From Glycomyces amatae (GTDB lineage: Bacteria > Actinomycetota > Actinomycetes > Mycobacteriales > Micromonosporaceae), in contig NZ_JAJLQZ010000004.1 of assembly GCF_020991375.1 (NCBI RefSeq), positions 372,001 through 436,000 on the forward strand: a DNA stretch of 64,000 nt, in the 5' to 3' direction. The position numbers were made by a program, and so were the translations under genes. Shown here one piece after another: positions 49,215 to 57,613 of the stretch. How positions within the stretch are numbered: position 1 is the stretch's first letter; every line of letters starts with the position of its first letter. A model generated the notes under the pieces. That model did no database searches. It saw only the letters and a list, made by a program, of their open reading frames with translations, and was not told the DNA's origin.

Positions 49215-50177
49215 TCAGTCCTCGCCGTAGAACATCCGCTGCATGTCGGGGTCGACGCCGAAGACCTCGTCGAGGTTGTCGGCGATCGCGGCGGCTACCA
49301 GCCAGGCCTGCAACTGGTCGAGGTCCCCGCAGGAGTCGATGAACTTCCGCGTCTCGGCGGTGACGGGCATCGAGCGCCGTTGCAGGACCGCGAGCAGCGA
49401 CTTGCGCGCCTGCTTGAGTTGGCCCTCTTCGCGGCCTTGTTCGCGACCCTGTTCGCGCCCCTCCTTACGAAGGCTGTCGGTCCACTCCGAGTGGTATTCG
49501 AACTTGGTGGTTGCCATGATCGCCTCCAAGACTTTCGCGGACTCCTCGTTCAGCGCGGTGAAGACCACGCCGATACGGCAGCCCGCTTCCTCCTTGTCGA
49601 TGGTAGCCAGTACCTGGTCGAGTGCGTTGAGGACCGCTACGCGGTCCGGTCCGTTTCCGTGGAAGATCGCCGACAGCATCGCGGTCCCGGCACTGGCGCC
49701 GGGGGCGTGGAGGTCGGTGATCGCGTGGACTTGCGCCGGCCCGATCGAGACGGGCCGGACCTGGGAGCCCGGTCCCATGCCGATCGGCTGCCGGGCCTCG
49801 GCGGCCACCTCGTCGCAATCGCTGATGACGAGCATGATCACCGGGCAGTCGTAGTCCTCGTAGAGCACCGCGACATCGGCGGCCCATTTGCGGCGGGCTT
49901 TCGCGACCAGCTTGGCCGGGTTCTGGTTGTTGCGGCGGTGCGCCTCTATCGGCACCAGGATCGGCCCGCCGTTCATGACGAGTCGAGCAACGAGATCGAT
50001 CCGGCGTTCACGGGGGAAACGGCGGTTGGCGTTCTCGGAATCGGTTCGGGCTTCGGTGAGCTCCCCAGGGTCGTAGTCGATACCGGCGATCTTGAGCAGC
50101 TCCAGCGTGTCGGCCGGGTTCAAGCGTGCTACTTCGAGGATCGCCTCGTGCTGCGGTGTGATGCCGTCGCGGGCCAA
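49215..50177 (-). CDS. Rpn/YhgA-like PD-(D/E)XK family protein
   Basis: The 320-residue protein has an N-terminal region resembling the PD-(D/E)XK nuclease fold of Rpn proteins, with RRIDLVARLVMNGGPILVPI followed by EAHRR, where the usual E-x-Q/K is E-A-H. A charged coiled coil of EGREQGREQGREEG repeats and a C-terminal helical block with LDQLQAWLVAAAIADNLDEVF follow, typical of Rpn/DUF4351 proteins. Relatives promote recombination or serve as phage-defence nucleases. The start is an unusual TTG (50177) supported by a strong AAGGAGG site. The altered motif may mean it is inactive. Confidence 0.65.
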   Translation of the reverse strand: MARDGITPQHEAILEVARLNPADTLELLKIAGIDYDPGELTEARTDSENANRRFPRERRIDLVARLVMNGGPILVPIEAHRRNNQNPAKLVAKARRKWAADVAVLYEDYDCPVIMLVISDCDEVAAEARQPIGMGPGSQVRPVSIGPAQVHAITDLHAPGASAGTAMLSAIFHGNGPDRVAVLNALDQVLATIDKEEAGCRIGVVFTALNEESAKVLEAIMATTKFEYHSEWTDSLRKEGREQGREQGREEGQLKQARKSLLAVLQRRSMPVTAETRKFIDSCGDLDQLQAWLVAAAIADNLDEVFGVDPDMQRMFYGED

Positions 50178-50312
50178 TAGGCCTCCTTCAGCACTCGAAA
50201 GGATGCGCTGTCAGCGCGGCTAACTCGTTCGCGTGAAGAAAGGTGACGGCAAATCCCCGAAAGATGGAGGAAGTCACATTCACGTAAGGAGCGGGCGTAT
50301 CCGCGTAAACCG

Positions 50313-50343
50313 AAGGGCCCGATCGCTACGCGATCGGGCCCTT
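50313..50343 (-). terminator. Hairpin terminator after upp
   Basis: A 14-bp perfect stem (50313-50326 with 50330-50343) has a 3-nt loop and lies just beyond the upp stop. Confidence 0.75.
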
Positions 50344-50356
50344 TCGTGTTCGTCTT

Positions 50357-50989
50357 CTAGAAGCGCCTGTAGGCGCCGAACTGGCGGTCTCCGGCGTCGC
50401 CCAGGCCGGGGACGATGTAGGCCTTCTCGTTCAGCTCGGGGTCGACCGCCGCGGTCGTCATCTTCATGGCGATCCCCGAGGCGTCCAGCTTCGCGATGCC
50501 GTCCGGCGCGCACAGGACGCTGATCAGGTCGATGTCGGTGCAGCCCCTGGCGGCGATCATCTCGCAGCAGCGCAGCAGCGAGCCGCCGGTGGCGACCATC
50601 GGGTCCAGCACGATCACGTGCCGCCCGGCCAGGTCGTCCGGCAGCGACTCCATGTACGCGTACGGCTCGTGCGTCTCCTCGTCCCGGGCCAGGCCCACGA
50701 ACCCCATCGAGGCGTCCGGGATCATCGCCTGCGCCGCGTCGGCCATGCCGAGCCCGGCGCGCAGCACCGGGACGAGCACCGGCGGGTTCCCCAGCCGGTA
50801 GCCCTTCGCGGGGGCGACCGGGGTCCTGATCCCGTACTCGGTCACGGCCACGTCGCGCGTGGCCTCGTAGACGAGCATCATGGTGAGCTCGTGCAGGGCG
50901 GCCCGGAACCTCGGCGAGTCCGAGCGCTCGTCCCGCATGGCGGTGAGGCGCTCGGCGGCGAGCGGGTGTTCGACGATCTTGACATCCAC
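50357..50989 (-). CDS. upp: Uracil phosphoribosyltransferase
   Basis: The 210-residue enzyme salvages uracil to UMP with PRPP. The PRPP loop VIVLDPMVATGGSL and the uracil-binding segment YIVPGLGDAGDRQFG near the C-terminus are diagnostic, as is PVLRAGLGMADA. GTG 50989 is chosen: AAGG lies 9 nt upstream and family length fits, while the frame is also open to a TTG at 50998. It is divergent from the DeoC-aldehyde dehydrogenase operon, which fits nucleoside salvage. The terminator at 50313-50343 ends the transcript. Confidence 0.93.
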   Translation of the reverse strand: MDVKIVEHPLAAERLTAMRDERSDSPRFRAALHELTMMLVYEATRDVAVTEYGIRTPVAPAKGYRLGNPPVLVPVLRAGLGMADAAQAMIPDASMGFVGLARDEETHEPYAYMESLPDDLAGRHVIVLDPMVATGGSLLRCCEMIAARGCTDIDLISVLCAPDGIAKLDASGIAMKMTTAAVDPELNEKAYIVPGLGDAGDRQFGAYRRF

Positions 50990-51083
50990 GGTTCCCAACC
51001 TTAACGTCCAGCTCGCCGCGCTAATGTGAGCTGGTCACCACAGTCCGCATCCCGCCTGCCGGGAGTTTGGATACCATCGGGTC

Positions 51084-51998
51084 ATGGGATCAATTTTGAG
51101 CGGCACTGAGGCCGCCTCCCTCGTCCGCGCCCTCCCCGGCGTCGACGCGGTCGGCCTCGAAGCGCGCGCGGCGGGGCTCGCCACCCGCTCGGTCAAGAAG
51201 GAGTCGAAGGCCAAGGCCATCGACCTCGCCATCAGCATGATCGACCTGACCACCCTGGAGGGCGCCGACACCCCCGGGAAGGTCCGGTCCCTCGCCGCCA
51301 AGGCCGCGCGGCCCGACGGCGACGCCCCCTCGACCGCCGCCCTCTGCGTCTACCCCTCGATGGTCCCCGCGGCCGCCGAGGCCCTCGCGGGCACCGGCGT
51401 CAAGGTCGCCTCGGTCGCCACCGGGTTCCCCGCCGGGCAGGTGCCCCTGGAGGTCCGCCTCGCCGACACCGAGGCCGCCGTGCGGGCCGGGGCCGACGAG
51501 ATCGACATGGTCATCAACCGCGGCGCGTTCCTCGCCGGCGACCTCGACCTGGTCTTCCGCGAGATCAAGGCCGTCAAGGCCGCCGCGGGCGAGGCCCGGC
51601 TCAAGGTCATCCTCGAGACCGGCGAGCTCGCGACCTACGACGACGTGCGCCGCGCCTCCTGGCTCGCCATGCACGCCGGGGCCGACTTCATCAAGACCTC
51701 CACCGGCAAAGTGGGCGTCAACGCGACCCTCCCGGTCACCCTGCTCATGATGCAGGCCGTGCGCGACTACCGGGCCGCCACGGGCGTCCAGGTCGGCGTC
51801 AAGCCCGCCGGCGGCATCCGCAACACCAAGGACGCCATCAAGTACCTGGTGTGCGTCAACGAGGTCCTCGGCGACGACTGGCTGTCGAACGAGTGGTTCC
51901 GCTTCGGCGCCTCCAGCCTCCTCAACGACCTGCTCATGCAGCGCCAGAAGCTCAAGACCGGCCACTACTCCGGCCCCGACTACGTGACGGTGGACTAG
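51084..51998 (+). CDS. deoC: Deoxyribose-phosphate aldolase
   Basis: The 304-residue class I aldolase splits 2-deoxyribose-5-phosphate into acetaldehyde and glyceraldehyde-3-phosphate. Its Schiff-base Lys is in DFIKTSTGK and the catalytic relay in DEIDMVINRGAFL and VGVKPAGGIRNT. It is longer than the classic enzyme (about 220-250) because of an N-terminal helix region. The next gene starts right after its TAG stop, and both aldehyde dehydrogenase homologues should act on the acetaldehyde it releases. It is divergent from upp. Confidence 0.92.
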   Translation: MGSILSGTEAASLVRALPGVDAVGLEARAAGLATRSVKKESKAKAIDLAISMIDLTTLEGADTPGKVRSLAAKAARPDGDAPSTAALCVYPSMVPAAAEALAGTGVKVASVATGFPAGQVPLEVRLADTEAAVRAGADEIDMVINRGAFLAGDLDLVFREIKAVKAAAGEARLKVILETGELATYDDVRRASWLAMHAGADFIKTSTGKVGVNATLPVTLLMMQAVRDYRAATGVQVGVKPAGGIRNTKDAIKYLVCVNEVLGDDWLSNEWFRFGASSLLNDLLMQRQKLKTGHYSGPDYVTVD

Positions 51999-53417
51999 AT
52001 GTTCGAGTACGCGCCCGCGCCCGAGTCGGTGCGGCCCCAGATCAAAGAGCACTACGGCCTGTTCATCGACGGGGAGTTCGTCGACGGGCAAGCCGACTTC
52101 AAGTCGGTGGACCCGTCCACCGAGGAGTCCCTGTTCACGGTGGCCGAGGCCGGAGAGGCCGACGTCGCGAAGGCCGTCGCCGCCGCCCGCCGCGCCCACG
52201 AGACCGTGTGGGGCCCCATGAGCGGCGCCGAGCGCGGCAAGTACCTCTTCCGGATCGCCCGGCTCCTCCAGGAGCGGGCCCGCGAGTTCGCCGTCGCCGA
52301 GTCCCTCGACAACGGCAAGCCCATCAAGGAGACCCGCGACTTCGACGTCCCGACCGCGGCGCAGCACTTCTTCTACCACGCCGGATGGGCCGACAAGCTC
52401 GCCTACGCGGGCCTGGGGCCGGACCCGCGGCCGCTGGGCGTGGTGGGCCAGGTCATCCCGTGGAACTTCCCGCTGCTCATGCTGGCGTGGAAGATCGCGC
52501 CCGCGCTCGCGTGCGGGAACACGGTGGTGCTCAAGCCCGCCGAGACCACGCCGCTGACCGCGCTCATGTTCGCCGAGCTGTGCCAGGAGGCCGACCTGCC
52601 CCCGGGCGTGGTCAACATCCTGCCCGGCGCCGGGGCCACCGGCGCGGCGCTCGTCGACGCCGCCGTGGACAAGGTCGCGTTCACCGGCTCCACCGCCGTG
52701 GGCCGCGCCATCGCGAAGGCCGTCGCGGGCTCGAAGAAGAAGGTCACCCTGGAGCTGGGCGGCAAGGCCGCCAACATCGTCTTCGACGACGCCGCGATCG
52801 ACCAGGCCGTCGAGGGGATCGTCAACGGGATCTTCTTCAACCAGGGGCACGTGTGCTGCGCCGGTTCGCGCCTGCTCGTGCAGGAGTCGGTGGCCGGCGA
52901 GGTCCTGGAGCGGCTCAAGGCCCGCGTCGCCACGCTGCGCGTGGGCGACCCGCTGGACAAGAACACCGACATCGGCGCGATCAACTCCGCCGAGCAGCTC
53001 GAGCGCATCACCGCGCTGGCGAAGGCCGGCGAGGAGGAGGGCGCCGACGCCTGGCAGCCCGCCTGCGACCTGCCCGAGCGCGGGTTCTGGTTCCGCCCCA
53101 CCGTGTTCACCGGCGTGCAGCAGTCCATGCGGATCGCCCAGGAGGAGATCTTCGGGCCGGTGCTGTCGGTGCTGACCTTCCGCACGCCCGACGAGGCGAT
53201 CGCGAAGGCCAACAACACCCCGTACGGCCTGTCGGCGGGGGTGTGGACCGAGAAGGGCTCCAAGATCCTGTGGGCGGCCGAGCGGCTGCGCGCGGGCGTG
53301 GTCTGGGCCAACACGTTCAACCAGTTCGACGCCGCCAGCCCGTTCGGCGGCCTGAAGGAGTCCGGTTACGGCCGCGAGGGCGGCCGCCAGGGACTGGAGG
53401 CCTACCTCGATGTCTGA
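51999..53417 (+). CDS. Aldehyde dehydrogenase
   Basis: The 472-residue enzyme has the catalytic Asn in VIPWNFPLLML, NAD-binding AFTGSTAVGRAIAK, catalytic Glu in LELGGKAANI and nucleophile in NQGHVCCAGSR. It is a complete NAD-dependent aldehyde dehydrogenase. Starting directly after the deoC stop (ATG 51999), it likely oxidises the acetaldehyde produced by DeoC to acetate, closing deoxynucleoside breakdown. It overlaps the next gene by 8 bp, so the three genes form one operon. Confidence 0.92.
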   Translation: MFEYAPAPESVRPQIKEHYGLFIDGEFVDGQADFKSVDPSTEESLFTVAEAGEADVAKAVAAARRAHETVWGPMSGAERGKYLFRIARLLQERAREFAVAESLDNGKPIKETRDFDVPTAAQHFFYHAGWADKLAYAGLGPDPRPLGVVGQVIPWNFPLLMLAWKIAPALACGNTVVLKPAETTPLTALMFAELCQEADLPPGVVNILPGAGATGAALVDAAVDKVAFTGSTAVGRAIAKAVAGSKKKVTLELGGKAANIVFDDAAIDQAVEGIVNGIFFNQGHVCCAGSRLLVQESVAGEVLERLKARVATLRVGDPLDKNTDIGAINSAEQLERITALAKAGEEEGADAWQPACDLPERGFWFRPTVFTGVQQSMRIAQEEIFGPVLSVLTFRTPDEAIAKANNTPYGLSAGVWTEKGSKILWAAERLRAGVVWANTFNQFDAASPFGGLKESGYGREGGRQGLEAYLDV

Positions 53418-54285
53418 CCGTCTGCGCGTCAACAAGACCTACAAGCTGTACGTGGGCGGGAAGTTCCCCCGTTCGGAGTCCGGAAGGAGCTACCCGGTGA
53501 GCAGCCCCGACGCCACCGTGCTGGCGAACGCCGCCATGGCCAGCCGCAAGGACGCCCGCGACGCCGTGGCCGCCGCCCGCAAGGCGCAGCGGCCGTGGGC
53601 GGGGCAGACCGCGTACCTGCGCGGGCAGATCCTGTACCGGGCCGCCGAGATGCTCGAAGGCAGGGCGGGGCAGTTCGCCGAGGAGGTCGCCGAGGCCACC
53701 GGCGCCGAACCCCATGAGGCCCTGGGGACCGTGGAGGCGGCGATCGACCGGCTCGTGCACTACGCGGGCTGGACCGACAAGTACGCGTCGGTGCTCGGCG
53801 GGGCCAACCCGGTCGCCGGGCCGTACTTCAACCACACCAAGCCCGAGCCGCTCGGCGTCGTCGCGGTCGTCGCGCCGCAGGACGACCCGTTCCTGGGCCT
53901 GGTCGAGGCCCTCGCGCCGGCGATCGCGACCGGGAACACCGTCGTGGTCCTCGCGAGCGAGTCGAAGCCGCTGCCCGCGTTGAGCTTCGGGGAGGTGCTC
54001 GCCACCTCGGACCTGCCCGGCGGGGTAGTGAACCTGTTGAGCGGCAAGGTCGCCGAGGTCGCGCCGCACCTGGCGTCCCACGCGGACGTCAACGGGCTCG
54101 ACCTGGGCGGCGTCGGCGACGCCGCGCTCGCCGCGGAGCTGGAGGCCGCCGCGGCCGGGACGCTGAAGGTCGTGCGCCGCCCCGGCCGGGCCGGCGCCTC
54201 GCTCGACCTGCTGCGGCAGTGGACCGAGTACAAGACCGTGTGGCACCCGGCCGGGATGGCCGCCGCCGCGGGCGGGGCGTACTAG
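53410..54285 (+). CDS. Truncated aldehyde dehydrogenase-like protein, catalytically dead
   Basis: The 291-residue protein aligns with the N-terminal two thirds of aldehyde dehydrogenases, with KLYVGGKFPRSESGRSYPV and VVAVVAPQDDPFLGLVEALAP. The catalytic Asn of the PWNFP block is replaced (PQDDP), and the domain ends before the region that would hold the catalytic Glu and Cys. It therefore cannot be an aldehyde dehydrogenase. It overlaps the active enzyme by 8 bp. A structural or regulatory subunit of the preceding enzyme is a reasonable inference. Confidence 0.78.
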   Translation: MSDRLRVNKTYKLYVGGKFPRSESGRSYPVSSPDATVLANAAMASRKDARDAVAAARKAQRPWAGQTAYLRGQILYRAAEMLEGRAGQFAEEVAEATGAEPHEALGTVEAAIDRLVHYAGWTDKYASVLGGANPVAGPYFNHTKPEPLGVVAVVAPQDDPFLGLVEALAPAIATGNTVVVLASESKPLPALSFGEVLATSDLPGGVVNLLSGKVAEVAPHLASHADVNGLDLGGVGDAALAAELEAAAAGTLKVVRRPGRAGASLDLLRQWTEYKTVWHPAGMAAAAGGAY

Positions 54286-54288
54286 CGG

Positions 54289-54317
54289 GGAAAGGGGCCG
54301 CATCGCGGCCCTTTTCC
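54289..54317 (+). terminator. Hairpin terminator after the deoC operon
   Basis: A 13-bp stem (54289-54301 with 54305-54317, one G-U pair) has a 3-nt loop and is followed by a T-rich stretch, 3 bp after the stop codon. Confidence 0.75.
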
Positions 54318-54426
54318 GTATTCCATTGAGAAAAGCGCATACCGGTTGCGACGCCGCATGCGGCGTGGTCGTAGGCTGTTCCCCAGCTAGACGACTCTAT
54401 GTTGACGACTGCGGGAGGGACGCGAC

Positions 54427-55263
54427 ATGGCGGCCGAATCCAACGCCTCGGAGCGCAGCGCCGAGACCGACAAGCTCTGGAACGAGACCGGGGTGGACCC
54501 GGTGGAGCTCCACCTGGGCAAGGACTCCGGCTTCACCCTGCGCGCCTACCGGATGTCGGACACCCTGCCGGGCCCGAAGAACGCCCAGGAGTCCGAGGAC
54601 GCCGAGGCGGAGGCCGTGGCGAAGGAGGAGGACGCCCCCGTGGAGGACGCGGAGGGCCGCCCCGACATCGCCGACGACGCCGAGGACGAAGACGCCCCCG
54701 AGCCCGACGCGGCCGACTTCGAGGACGACGAGGAGCCCGCGGCCGAGGCCGAGGAGGACGCCCTCGACGCCGAGCCCGAGGAGGTCCCGGTCTTCTTGAC
54801 CCGCAAGGGGAAGCTGCTGGTCTTCCGGGAGGCGGAGGCGCTCGTCGCGTACGTCAGGGAGCACGACGACCACGACCTCGCGGCGATCGAGGAGTACGCC
54901 GAGCTCCAGGAGCGCCTGAGCGCCGACGACGTCGTCTGTGACGAAGCCGACACCTACGAGCTGGACCTGGTCGTGGCGAACCTGCGCGGCGGGCACGACA
55001 CCTGGGAGCCCGAGCTGCTCATCAAGGCCGCCGAGGTCGGCCGCGACCTCGGCTACGCGCTCAAGAACGACTCGATCGTCGGCTCCCTCGCCTCCGGGTC
55101 CCCGCTCGACGACCTCGACGAGGCCTTCCGCGTCGTCGTCGAGGGCGGCCTGCGCGGGAAGCTCGCGAAGCGGCGGCTGCGCAAGAACGACGCCCAGCAG
55201 GCGGCGATCGCCTGGCGCGGCGTCATCGCGAAGGTCAACGACCATGTGGAATGGCGCGGATAG
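54427..55263 (+). CDS. Conserved actinobacterial protein with acidic middle
   Basis: The 278-residue protein begins with a short domain (about 16-45, GVDPVELHLGKDSGFTLRAY), then 75 residues made mostly of Asp, Glu, Ala and Pro. A folded C-terminal domain follows (about 120-278, starting VFLTRKGKLLVFREAEALVAYV). This C-terminal region resembles actinobacterial proteins loosely named primosomal proteins in databases, but no activity is established. A GGGAGGG site precedes ATG 54427. It stands alone. Confidence 0.65.
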   Translation: MAAESNASERSAETDKLWNETGVDPVELHLGKDSGFTLRAYRMSDTLPGPKNAQESEDAEAEAVAKEEDAPVEDAEGRPDIADDAEDEDAPEPDAADFEDDEEPAAEAEEDALDAEPEEVPVFLTRKGKLLVFREAEALVAYVREHDDHDLAAIEEYAELQERLSADDVVCDEADTYELDLVVANLRGGHDTWEPELLIKAAEVGRDLGYALKNDSIVGSLASGSPLDDLDEAFRVVVEGGLRGKLAKRRLRKNDAQQAAIAWRGVIAKVNDHVEWRG

Positions 55264-55577
55264 GACCGGACCCCATCGGCCGAACAGCCCATTCCGACTC
55301 GTACGCCCAGATCGATTCCCGGTGCCGCCGCACTGTAGTCGCGGCGGCACCACTGCGTTATTCCAATGTGGAATCCCCAGGTCAGGGCGGACTGGGAATT
55401 GACGCAAATGCCTGTTATGACCTTCCCGCCCTTCATGAACCCGCACTGGCTGTCCGGTTGCAGAACCGAGTATTCTGCGGAAAACTGATAACGGACTGGT
55501 AAAAACGGGCCGGGCGCAAGCCTCGCCGACAGGGAACGGCGCCCGGGCGGGCGCGCCCTACGAGAGGAGCTCCGCGG
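55264..55577. other. Intergenic region with hairpin
   Basis: This 314-bp gap holds the terminator at 55321-55351 and the leader of the next gene, with a GAGGAG ribosome site at its right end. No coding frame or certain promoter was seen. Confidence 0.45.
55321..55351 (+). terminator. Hairpin terminator
   Basis: An 11-bp perfect stem (55321-55331 with 55341-55351) has a 9-nt loop, 58 bp after the preceding stop. Confidence 0.6.
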
Positions 55578-57128
55578 GTGCAAGTGTTCTGCGGCATCAC
55601 CATCGACCAGCAGGTAGCGGGAGCCGGGCACGGCGACACGACCTGCGCGGTCGCCCTCGTCGCGGCCGGCGGCGGACTCATCGCCACCGACACCTTCGGC
55701 GACGATCCGCGCGGCTGGGTCCGCTTCAACGGGCTCCTCGCCAGATCGGCCCCCGGCCAGTCCGTCTCGGTGGCCGTCGACGCCGACGTCGTCCAGCTGG
55801 CCGAGTACGCCGCCGCCGCCGGGCAGCTCGTCGTCCGCGCCCCCGGCCGCACCTCGCGCTCCAAGGACGCGCTCGACGACGCCATCGCGATCGCCCGCGG
55901 CCTGGCCACCGGCGAGGTCTCGGGCCAGCCGTTCGCCGCGCGCCCTGAGATCAACGCTCTGCGCCCCATCCTGGACACGGTGGCCTCGGCCGCCAGGGCC
56001 CGCCACGACGCGTCAGAGGCGCTCACGTGCCTCCTGCGCGCGGTCTTCCCCGCGGCCCTGGCCGCCTGGGACGACCCGAGCGAGGCCAACGCCGTCGCGA
56101 TCCTCACCCGGCTCCCCCAGCCCGGCGCGCTCCAGTCGATCTCGACCGAGGAGCTGGCCGCCGACCTGGCGACCGTGGCCGACCCCGGCCAGGTCGCGGC
56201 GATGGCCGGCGCGCTCACCGAGGCGATCCGCGAGATCGGCGGCGGGGACGACCCGTCCGTCGCCCCGTCCGTCTCGGCCACCGCCGAGGCGGTCTCGGCC
56301 TGGGACCGCTCGCTCGAGGGCCTCATCGGCCTCCTCCAGGCCAAGCGCCCCCGCCTCGACGCGCCCGCGCCCGCCGCGGCGCAGGAGCCGACCGAGGAGC
56401 GCACCTCCCCGCGCCGCCGCCGCGGCCAGGACACGCACACCACCGTCCGCCTCCCGGGCGACCTGCCGGACCGCCAGAGCCTGCGGGCCCTCGACCCGGC
56501 CTCGCAGCTCCACTCGCTGGTCCAGGCCGACCTCGAGGCGACCCAGGTGCTCCCGCCGGAGCCCCAGGAGCGCCAGACGGTCGACGGCGACCACCACACG
56601 CAGTCGATCCGGCGCCGCCGCCGCGCCGAGCCCGCCGAGCTCCCCCAGAACCAAGACGTCTTCCAGCCCAAGGAGCCGTACAAGCCCGACCCGGAGCCGC
56701 GCCGCCACCCGTGGCAGCCGAAGGAGGACGTCCGCATGGTGGACGTCGCGAGCCTCATGGACGACGACGGGCTGCTGATCATGGGCCAGGCCCGCAGCGC
56801 CTGGTTCAAGCGGCCCGAGAGCGAGGAGCCCGAGTCGGAGTCGTGGAACCTCCCCGGCGACGAGGGCTGGCGCACCGCCCGCACCGTCAACGAGACCCCT
56901 GCGACCGAGGAGCCGACCACCCCGACCGGCCTGCCGCGCCGCAAGCCCCAGGCGAACCTGGTGCCCGGCGCCGTGGTCGCCGACGAGCGCGACCGCTTCG
57001 ACGAGCCGATCGAGCGCGACCCGGAGCTGCTGGCGCAGAACACCGCCGGTTACTTCAAGGGCTGGGGCCGCGCGCGCGGCGCGCGTCCCGGCACGGCCTC
57101 CCGGACGGAGAGGATGGCCGCCCGATGA
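55578..57128 (+). CDS. IS110-like domain fused to a conservon-kinase-type tail
   Basis: The 516-residue protein has an N-terminal domain (about 1-125) that resembles the DEDD catalytic fold of IS110 transposases: FCGITID, then a Val/Asp strand and SRSKDALDDAIAIARGL, the usual K-x-D-A-x-D-A pattern. A helical region (130-270) and a long charged, disordered linker follow. The C-terminus holds LPRRKPQANLVPG (452-464) and YFKGWGRAR (493-501), the short blocks found at the ends of conservon sensor kinases (CvnA). The kinase core itself is absent. Its stop overlaps the start of a roadblock gene, the usual CvnA partner. A signalling adaptor role is inferred. Confidence 0.65.
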   Translation: MQVFCGITIDQQVAGAGHGDTTCAVALVAAGGGLIATDTFGDDPRGWVRFNGLLARSAPGQSVSVAVDADVVQLAEYAAAAGQLVVRAPGRTSRSKDALDDAIAIARGLATGEVSGQPFAARPEINALRPILDTVASAARARHDASEALTCLLRAVFPAALAAWDDPSEANAVAILTRLPQPGALQSISTEELAADLATVADPGQVAAMAGALTEAIREIGGGDDPSVAPSVSATAEAVSAWDRSLEGLIGLLQAKRPRLDAPAPAAAQEPTEERTSPRRRRGQDTHTTVRLPGDLPDRQSLRALDPASQLHSLVQADLEATQVLPPEPQERQTVDGDHHTQSIRRRRRAEPAELPQNQDVFQPKEPYKPDPEPRRHPWQPKEDVRMVDVASLMDDDGLLIMGQARSAWFKRPESEEPESESWNLPGDEGWRTARTVNETPATEEPTTPTGLPRRKPQANLVPGAVVADERDRFDEPIERDPELLAQNTAGYFKGWGRARGARPGTASRTERMAAR

Positions 57129-57613
57129 GCGCCAACCTCGGCGTCTACGAGCGCTCCCTGAGCATGCTGCTCGGCTCGCTCGTGGCGCGCACCCCCGGCC
57201 TGTCGCACGCGGTCCTCGTCAGCGTCGACGGCCTGCCGCTGGCGGTCTCGGCAGGACTCCCGAAGGAGCGCGCGGACCAGCTGGCGGGCATCGGATCGGG
57301 CCTGCTCTCCATGGGCGAGGGCGCGGGCCGGTCGATGGACCACGGGCCGACCCAGCAGGTCATCGTGGAGATGGCCGAGGGCGTGCTCCTGGCCGCCCCG
57401 GTGGGCCCGCAGATCTGCCTGACGCTGCTGGCGGTGTCGCAGTGCGACCGCGAGCAGCTCGGCTACGAGCTGGGCCAGTTCACGATGCAGGTGGGGCCGC
57501 TGCTCAACGAGGCCCTGACGAACACGGGGTCGATCCCGAAGGTCGTCTTAACGACGCCGTCGCGCAAGGGCTCCGGGGCTCCCGCCTCGGGGCCCTTCAC
57601 GCGTCGGGGGTGA
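57125..57613 (+). CDS. Roadblock/LC7 domain protein (CvnB-like)
   Basis: The 162-residue product has a full roadblock/LC7 fold: LLGSLVARTPGLSHAVLVSVDGLPL and a second half with VIVEMAEGVLLAAPVGPQ and a conserved LTLLAVSQCD segment. In conservons such proteins dimerise and regulate a small GTPase (CvnD) with a sensor kinase. Here only the upstream IS110-like/CvnA-tail gene is coupled (ATGA overlap). No DUF742 or GTPase gene follows. The tail runs 17 bp into the convergent gene. Confidence 0.88.
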   Translation: MSANLGVYERSLSMLLGSLVARTPGLSHAVLVSVDGLPLAVSAGLPKERADQLAGIGSGLLSMGEGAGRSMDHGPTQQVIVEMAEGVLLAAPVGPQICLTLLAVSQCDREQLGYELGQFTMQVGPLLNEALTNTGSIPKVVLTTPSRKGSGAPASGPFTRRG

